Below, piece after piece: positions 58,863-64,000 of a stretch of DNA of 64,000 nt. The notes beneath the pieces are model-generated. The model was given only the letters and a program-made list of their open reading frames with translations. It was not told where the DNA came from and did no database searches. Made by a program: the position numbers and the translations under genes. Source of the DNA: Phycicoccus jejuensis (lineage in GTDB: Bacteria; Actinomycetota; Actinomycetes; Actinomycetales; Dermatophilaceae); assembly GCF_000720925.1 (NCBI RefSeq), contig NZ_JOEE01000001.1:310001-374000 (forward strand), read 5' to 3'. How positions within the stretch are numbered: position 1 is the first letter of the stretch; each line of letters begins with the position of its first letter.

Positions 58863-60680
58863 GTGCCCTCGACGCCCACCCGCCGCACCGCCCTCACCGC
58901 CTCGATGGCGCTCGCGCTCGCCGGCGCGGCGGCGCCCGCCGCCTCGGCGGGCGGCCACCGCCCCGGCCACCCGCGCCCCGGTCACCACCACGGCTGGGTC
59001 ACCTCGACGATGGCGCGGATGACGCTGCGCGAGAAGGTTGGCCAGCTCTTCGTGCAGCAGGTCTACGGCAGCGTCGCCGACGCGCCCGACGAGCGCAACG
59101 TGCCGCTCTACGGCGTCGCGAAGCCCTCCGAGGTCGTCCAGAAGTACATGCTCGGCGGCGTCATCTACTTCGCGTGGACCGACAGCGTCAAGGACCCCGA
59201 CCAGATCACCGCCCTGAGCAACGGGCTCCAGAAGGCCGCGCTCACCCGCCGCACGAAGGCCCGCGTGCCGCTGACCATCGGCGTCGACCAGGAGCAGGGC
59301 GTCGTCACCCGCATCGGCCCGCCGGCCACCCAGTTCCCTGGCTCGATGGCCCTCGGCGCCGGCCGCAGCACGAAGGACGCGCGCACCGCTGCCGCCATCA
59401 CCGGCCAGGAGCTGCGGGCGATGGGCATCACGACCAACTTCGCCCCCGACGCCGACACCAACGTCAACCCGCTCAACCCGGTCATCGGCACCCGCTCGTT
59501 CTCGTCCGACCCGTCGCTCGCCGCCGACATGGTGGCCGCGCAGGTCACGGGCTACCAGCGCGACGGCGGCGTCATGTCGGCCGCCAAGCACTTCCCGGGC
59601 CACGGCGACACCGCCACCGACAGCCACGTCGCCTTCCCGGTCATCACCCACACCCGGCAGCAGTGGGAGGAGATCGACGCGCCGCCGTTCGAGGCCGCGA
59701 TCGCCGCCGGCATCGACATGGTGATGACCGCGCACCTCTCCTTCCCGGCCCTGGACGACAGCGGCGACCCCGCGACGCTCAGCCGGCCGATCCTCACCGG
59801 CCTCCTGCGCGAGCGGCTCGGCTTCGAGGGCGTCATCGTCACCGACTCCCTCGAGATGCAGGGCGTGCGCGACAAGTACGGGGACGAGGAGGTGGCGGTG
59901 CGAGCGCTCGAGGCGGGCGTCGACCAGCTGCTCATGAGCCCCGCCCTTCCCCAGGCCTTCGAGGCGGTCGTCGCCGCCGTCGAGTCCGGCCGGATCAGCC
60001 GCCGCGACCTCGACGCCAAGGTCCGTCGCGTCCTCACCCTCAAGGCCGAGCGCGGCGTGGTCGAGCGTCCGTGGGCCGACCCGCGCCGGGTCGACCGCGT
60101 CGTCGGCACGCCGGAGCACCTCGTGGCCGCGGCAGCGGTGACGAACCGGACGACCACGCTCGTCCGCAACGACGACGGCGTCCTCCCGATGGCCGTGCGC
60201 GGCAAGGACCTCCTCGTCACCGGCTACGGCGAGACGACCACCCGCACCCTCGCTGCCGGCCTCGACGCGCAGGGTGCGACGAGCACCGTGCTCGTCACCG
60301 GCAGCGCGCCGACCGACGCCCAGGTGGCCGCGGCCGCTGCCGCCGCGGCCGGGCGCGACGCCGTCGTCGTCACGACGATGAAGGCCTGGGACACGGCCGT
60401 CACCGACAAGAACCGGGGGCAGCAGAAGCTCGTCGCCGCCCTGCGCGCCACCGGCGTCCCGGTCGTCGTCGTCGCCACCCGCGACCCCTACGACATCGCC
60501 TACCTCGGCGACGCCGAGACCTACCTCGCGACGTACAGCTACAGCCCGGTGGCGCTCGAGGCAGCGGCCCGCGTCATCGCCGGCGCCGTCGCCCCCACGG
60601 GGAAGCTGCCGGTCGACGTCCCCGTCGCCGGTGACCCCTCCACCGTCCTCTATCCCTTCGGCCACGGCCTCGGCTACTGA
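58863..60680 (+). CDS. nagZ: Secreted beta-N-acetylglucosaminidase, GH3 (NagZ-like)
   Basis: 605 aa, glycoside hydrolase family 3. A twin-Arg-like leader (PTRRTALTASMALALAG) points to export. Catalytic features: KHFPGHGDTATDSH holds the Asp-His acid/base dyad special to NagZ-type enzymes, and FEGVIVTDSLEM the nucleophile Asp. A C-terminal alpha/beta sandwich domain (residues 410-605) is present, as in Bacillus NagZ. It releases terminal GlcNAc from peptidoglycan fragments. First gene of a four-gene unit; GGAGG ribosome site before GTG. Confidence 0.92.
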   Translation: MPSTPTRRTALTASMALALAGAAAPAASAGGHRPGHPRPGHHHGWVTSTMARMTLREKVGQLFVQQVYGSVADAPDERNVPLYGVAKPSEVVQKYMLGGVIYFAWTDSVKDPDQITALSNGLQKAALTRRTKARVPLTIGVDQEQGVVTRIGPPATQFPGSMALGAGRSTKDARTAAAITGQELRAMGITTNFAPDADTNVNPLNPVIGTRSFSSDPSLAADMVAAQVTGYQRDGGVMSAAKHFPGHGDTATDSHVAFPVITHTRQQWEEIDAPPFEAAIAAGIDMVMTAHLSFPALDDSGDPATLSRPILTGLLRERLGFEGVIVTDSLEMQGVRDKYGDEEVAVRALEAGVDQLLMSPALPQAFEAVVAAVESGRISRRDLDAKVRRVLTLKAERGVVERPWADPRRVDRVVGTPEHLVAAAAVTNRTTTLVRNDDGVLPMAVRGKDLLVTGYGETTTRTLAAGLDAQGATSTVLVTGSAPTDAQVAAAAAAAAGRDAVVVTTMKAWDTAVTDKNRGQQKLVAALRATGVPVVVVATRDPYDIAYLGDAETYLATYSYSPVALEAAARVIAGAVAPTGKLPVDVPVAGDPSTVLYPFGHGLGY

Positions 60681-60712
60681 GCCGACCCGCCCCCTCGATC
60701 AGGAGCAGACCC

Positions 60713-62017
60713 ATGACCTCCCTGGACCGCCGCAGCCTCTTCGCGGCCACCGCCGTCACCGCCGCCGCCACCGCGGTCGGCGCCCCCGCCGCCCACGCCT
60801 CCGGCCGACCCGGCCACGGGCGCGGCGTCACCACCGGCGCCGACCGTGCCGCCGCCGACCGCTGGTCGGTCCTGCGCGGCCGGAAGGTCGGCGTCGTCAC
60901 CAACCCGACCGGCATCCTCGCGAACCTGCGCAGCGTCGTCGACGAGATGCACGAGTCGGGCCGGGTCGACCTGCGCGCCGTCTTCGGGCCGGAGCACGGC
61001 TTCCGCGGCACGGCGCAGGCCGGCGACGCCGAGGAGACGCACACCGACCCGCGCACCGGCGTCACCGTCTACGACGCCTACGGCGCCGGGGCCGACTCGC
61101 TCTCGGCGATGGTCCGCGAGGCCGGCGTCGACACCGTCGTCTTCGACATCCAGGACGTCGGCGCGCGCTTCTACACCTACATCTGGACGATGTACACGGC
61201 GATGCGGGCCGCGGTCCGCACCGGCTGCTCGTTCGTCGTCCTCGACCGGCCCAACCCGATCGGCGGCACCGCCCGCGGCCCGATGATGACGACCGCGTTC
61301 ACGACCGGCGTCGGCGCCAAGGAGATCGTCCAGGTCCACGGGATGACCGTCGGCGAGCTCGCGCGCTTCTTCGACGGTGAGTTCCTCGAGGGCGACGAGG
61401 GGAAGCGGCTCGGCGGCGCGCTCGAGGTCGTCGAGGTCTCCGGCTGGCGCCGCGACACCCTCTTCGCCGACACCGGCCTGCCCTGGGTCATGCCGAGCCC
61501 GAACATGCCGACTCCCGACACCGCGCTGGTCTATCCCGGCACGTGCCTCTTCGAGGGCACCAACCTCTCCGAGGGCCGCGGCACGACCCGGCCGTTCGAG
61601 CTCGTCGGCGCCCCGTTCGTCGACCACCGCTGGGCCGAGCGCCTCGAGTCGCGCCGGGTCCCGGGCGTGGACTTCCGGGAGGCGTACTTCAACCCGATCC
61701 AGAGCAAGCACGTCGGCGTCGTCTGCGGTGGCGTGCAGGTGCACGTCACCGACCCCGAGCGGCTCGACGGGCCGCGGCTCGGCGCCGAGATGCTCGTCGC
61801 GGCGAAGGCGCTCTACCCCGAGTTCGCCTGGCGCAAGGACTCCTACGACCCGCAGCGCCCCTACTGGGTCGACAAGCTGACCGGCTCCCCGCGCCTGCGC
61901 GAGATGGTGGACGCGGGGGCCTCCGCCGACGCGGTCGTCGCCGCCTGGCGCTCCGAGCTCGCCGCCTTCGAGCGCCGGCGCCGGCCGTACCTCCTCTACC
62001 GCGGGGGCCGCGCGTGA
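60713..62017 (+). CDS. namZ: Exo-beta-N-acetylmuramidase NamZ (GH171, DUF1343)
   Basis: 434 aa, DUF1343, the family of Bacillus subtilis YbbC shown to be the exo-muramidase NamZ that cuts terminal MurNAc. Twin-Arg leader SLDRRSLFAATAV with AHAS cleavage region. Family stretches: GVVTNPTGILANLRSV, VFGPEHGFRGTAQAGD (with the likely catalytic Glu-His), FDIQDVGARFYTYIWTM and FEGTNLSEGRGTTRPFE. 32 bp after nagZ and coupled to the serine hydrolase gene by a GTGA overlap. This gene order equals the Bacillus murein-recovery operon. Confidence 0.93.
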   Translation: MTSLDRRSLFAATAVTAAATAVGAPAAHASGRPGHGRGVTTGADRAAADRWSVLRGRKVGVVTNPTGILANLRSVVDEMHESGRVDLRAVFGPEHGFRGTAQAGDAEETHTDPRTGVTVYDAYGAGADSLSAMVREAGVDTVVFDIQDVGARFYTYIWTMYTAMRAAVRTGCSFVVLDRPNPIGGTARGPMMTTAFTTGVGAKEIVQVHGMTVGELARFFDGEFLEGDEGKRLGGALEVVEVSGWRRDTLFADTGLPWVMPSPNMPTPDTALVYPGTCLFEGTNLSEGRGTTRPFELVGAPFVDHRWAERLESRRVPGVDFREAYFNPIQSKHVGVVCGGVQVHVTDPERLDGPRLGAEMLVAAKALYPEFAWRKDSYDPQRPYWVDKLTGSPRLREMVDAGASADAVVAAWRSELAAFERRRRPYLLYRGGRA

Positions 62018-63738
62018 GCCGCCGCGGCTGGGGCGCCGTCGCGGTGGCCGGCGTGCTCGCCGCCACCGTGGCGACGGCGGGCCCGGTGTCCGCCAACGAC
62101 TTCGACCGACCCGAGAAGGGGTTCATGCCCGCCAACACCGTCCTGCGCGACCGCGCCCCCGAGCGCGTCGGCCTCGACCCGGCGCCCATCGCCGAGGCCG
62201 AGCGGCTCATCGAGTCGCACGAGGAGGCCCCCGCCGCGGGTGGCCACCCGATGTACGCCGGCGCCGTCGGCGTCATGGGCCACGACGGCGCGGTCGTCGC
62301 GCGCCACGCGAGCGGGTGGGCCTCGCGGTGGAAGGACGCCACCACCGAGCTCCCGCGCGAGCAGTGGGAGCCGATGCGCGACGACACGGTCTTCGACCTC
62401 GCGTCGGTGAGCAAGCTCTTCACCTCGATCGCCACCGTCCAGCTCGTCGAGGACGGCACCGTCGACCTCGAGGTGCCCGTCGCGACCTACCTGCCCGAGT
62501 TCGGCGTCAACGGCAAGCAGGACGTCACCGTGCGGATGCTCCTGACCCACACCTCGGGCTTCACCTCGTGGCTGCCGCTGTGGTCGAAGTACCCGGACGT
62601 GCCCTCGCGGATCAAGGCCGTCATGGACCAGCCGCCCACCAACGCGCCGGGCTCCACCTACCTCTACAGCGACCTCAACCTCATCACCCTCGGCGTGATG
62701 GTCGAGCGCCTCTCGGGCAAGCCCCTCGACCGGTTCGTCCACGACCGCATCACCGCCCCGCTCGGGATGCGCGACACGGGCTACAACCCGACCGACCGCG
62801 ACCGCACGGCGGCGACCGAGTACCAGACCGCACCGCCGCGCGGGATGGTCCGCGGCGAGGTGCACGACGAGAACGCCTGGTCCCTCGGCGGCGTCGCCGG
62901 CCACGCCGGCGTCTTCTCGACGGCCGACGACCTCGCCGTGCTCTCCCAGGCGCTGCTCAACGGCGGCACCTACCGGGGCCACCGCATCCTCGACCGCCGC
63001 AGCGTCGAGATGCTCATCACCAACTTCACCGAGGACTTCCCCGGTGACGCGCACGGACTCGGCTTCGAGCTCGACCAGCGCTGGTACATGGACGCCCTCT
63101 CCGGGCCGCGGACCGCCGGGCACACCGGCTACACCGGCACCTCGATCGTCATCGACTTCGACAGCCGGTCCTTCGCGATCCTCCTGACCAACCGCGTCCA
63201 CCCGTCGCGGGAGTGGGGGAGCAACAACACCGCCCGGCAGGAGTGGGCCCGCGGTCTCGCGCTCGCGATGCCCGTCGACCCCCGCCACGGCCGGACGGCC
63301 TGGGCCGCCGGTGGCACGAACGCGACGACGGCCACGCTCACCGCGCCCGTCGACGTGCCGCGCGGCGGGGCGCGCCTCGGCTTCGACCTCTTCGTCGACA
63401 CCGAGGACACCGACGTCCTCACCCTCGAGACCTCGTCCGACGACGGCGCGACGTGGGCGCCCCTGCCGTTCGCGCTGCGCGACCGCGGGCCGGCGCAGCA
63501 GACCGACGGGACCGTCTCGGGCGAGCACGGGCGGCGCTGGATGCAGGCGCGCGCCGAGCTGCCGCAGGGCGACCTGCTGCTGCGCTGGCGGATGACGACC
63601 GACGCCGTCTACCTCGGCCGCGGTGTGCTCGTGGACGGCGTGCGGGCCACCGCGGGTCACCGGGTGCTCCTCGACGGCGAGCGCCGTCCCGGCGTGTTCG
63701 ACCCCCGCGGGTGGAGCGTCGTGCAGCGCGCGTCCTAG
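62014..63738 (+). CDS. Secreted serine beta-lactamase-like hydrolase with C-terminal beta domain
   Basis: 574 aa. Sec-type leader (VAVAGVLAATVATAGPVSAN). The beta-lactamase/PBP-like domain (residues 50-405) has the SxxK nucleophile in DLASVSKLFTS, the YxN motif in YLYSDLNLITLG and HTGYTGTS in place of KTG. In Bacillus the matching position is held by AmiE/YbbE, an amidase or PBP-like hydrolase that strips peptide from MurNAc. Residues 415-574 form an extra beta-rich domain (LGFDLFVDTEDTDVLTLETS) resembling carbohydrate-binding or immune-inhibitor-A-type modules, not seen in the Bacillus protein. Confidence 0.88.
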   Translation: MSRRGWGAVAVAGVLAATVATAGPVSANDFDRPEKGFMPANTVLRDRAPERVGLDPAPIAEAERLIESHEEAPAAGGHPMYAGAVGVMGHDGAVVARHASGWASRWKDATTELPREQWEPMRDDTVFDLASVSKLFTSIATVQLVEDGTVDLEVPVATYLPEFGVNGKQDVTVRMLLTHTSGFTSWLPLWSKYPDVPSRIKAVMDQPPTNAPGSTYLYSDLNLITLGVMVERLSGKPLDRFVHDRITAPLGMRDTGYNPTDRDRTAATEYQTAPPRGMVRGEVHDENAWSLGGVAGHAGVFSTADDLAVLSQALLNGGTYRGHRILDRRSVEMLITNFTEDFPGDAHGLGFELDQRWYMDALSGPRTAGHTGYTGTSIVIDFDSRSFAILLTNRVHPSREWGSNNTARQEWARGLALAMPVDPRHGRTAWAAGGTNATTATLTAPVDVPRGGARLGFDLFVDTEDTDVLTLETSSDDGATWAPLPFALRDRGPAQQTDGTVSGEHGRRWMQARAELPQGDLLLRWRMTTDAVYLGRGVLVDGVRATAGHRVLLDGERRPGVFDPRGWSVVQRAS

Positions 63739-63747
63739 GTTGTGCGC

Positions 63748-64000
63748 ATGGCCACCCAGCCCACCGACGGCGCACCGTCCCTCCTCGTCCGGCTCCGCGG
63801 CGTCCGGCCCTCGCTCTCACCGGCCGAGGACCGCGTCGCGGAGCAGGTGCTCGCCGACCCACGGGCGGCCGCCGGGCTCACCATCAGCGAGCTCGCGGTG
63901 GCCGCCTCGACGTCGGAGACGACGGTGCTGCGCTTCTGCAAGCGCCTCGGCCTGCGCGGCTACCCCCAGCTGCGCCTCGCGCTGGCCGAGGCCTCGACCG
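63748..64000 (+). CDS. RpiR/MurR family regulator (3' end cut off)
   Basis: The first 84 residues show the RpiR HTH: LSPAEDRVAEQVLADPRAAA, GLTISELAVAASTSETTVLR and FCKRLGLRGYPQLRLALAEA. The SIS sugar-phosphate-binding domain would follow beyond the window. Located 9 bp after the hydrolase gene. By analogy with Bacillus MurR it should respond to MurNAc 6-phosphate and control the cluster. Confidence 0.9.
   Translation, partial: MATQPTDGAPSLLVRLRGVRPSLSPAEDRVAEQVLADPRAAAGLTISELAVAASTSETTVLRFCKRLGLRGYPQLRLALAEAST

Overview
The window is very GC-rich DNA with dense, GTG-rich, 4-bp-overlapping operons. It reads as the chromosome of a Gram-positive high-GC actinobacterium. Gene content (DUF3151, sterol-carrier gene near purF, SigK/RskA/fasciclin, HelR-like protein, ECF42 with DGPF proteins) suggests a micrococcal lineage near Intrasporangiaceae; that placement is inference. 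No prophage, integrase, transposase or CRISPR array was seen. One tRNA gene (Ser, anticodon CGA) is present.

Layout. 1-3.5 kb: end of an ABC-2 exporter followed by a NarL-type two-component system. 3.5-3.9 kb: a gene-free stretch of nested palindromes. 3.9-9.1 kb: DedA protein, a polar amino-acid ABC importer, a SpoU-type RNA methylase and a luciferase-like oxidoreductase. 9.1-11.5 kb: an ECF42 sigma operon with three DGPF/YCII genes and a matching promoter. 11.7-12.6 kb: a decayed response-regulator gene. 12.9-25.8 kb: fructose-bisphosphate aldolase, DUF3151, an HTH regulator, purA, a HelD/HelR-like RNA polymerase remodeller, purD, an F420-type oxidoreductase, a SoxR-MFS divergon with a SoxR box, and a MarR-MFS operon. 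26-33 kb: purC, a long single-chain purL, a small DivIVA-like protein and a winged-helix protein. 33.4-37 kb: a PaoABC-like molybdenum hydroxylase operon. 37-43.2 kb: methyltransferase-like protein, sterol-carrier protein, an LLM enzyme, then the SigK regulon (RskA, SigK, fasciclin lipoprotein, membrane-anchored molybdopterin oxidoreductase). 43.4-55 kb: purF, a DUF559-type gene bracketed by palindromes, amino-acid permease, upp, tadA, tRNA-Ser, DedA, LytR_C and HerA-like ATPase genes. 55-58.8 kb: propionyl-CoA synthetase, VOC and AraC genes. 58.8 kb to the end: a secreted peptidoglycan-sugar salvage cluster (NagZ, NamZ, serine hydrolase, RpiR/MurR regulator cut by the window edge).

Purine synthesis runs through the window as purA, purD, purC, purL and purF, with upp for uracil salvage. 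Three sigma- or regulator-controlled modules carry recognisable promoter or operator sequences in front of their genes: ECF42, SigK (two sites) and SoxR.

The least explained content is in the intergenic DNA. Several families of dispersed structured repeats occur: a TCGAGGTAT palindrome (family A) that occurs singly and also brackets a nuclease-like gene; a two-hairpin element of about 75 bp in three copies with a compensatory stem change (family D); and a roughly 300-bp element carrying AAGGGAAACCTT mini-hairpins spaced 21 bp apart (family E). These are the best candidates for undescribed biology here.
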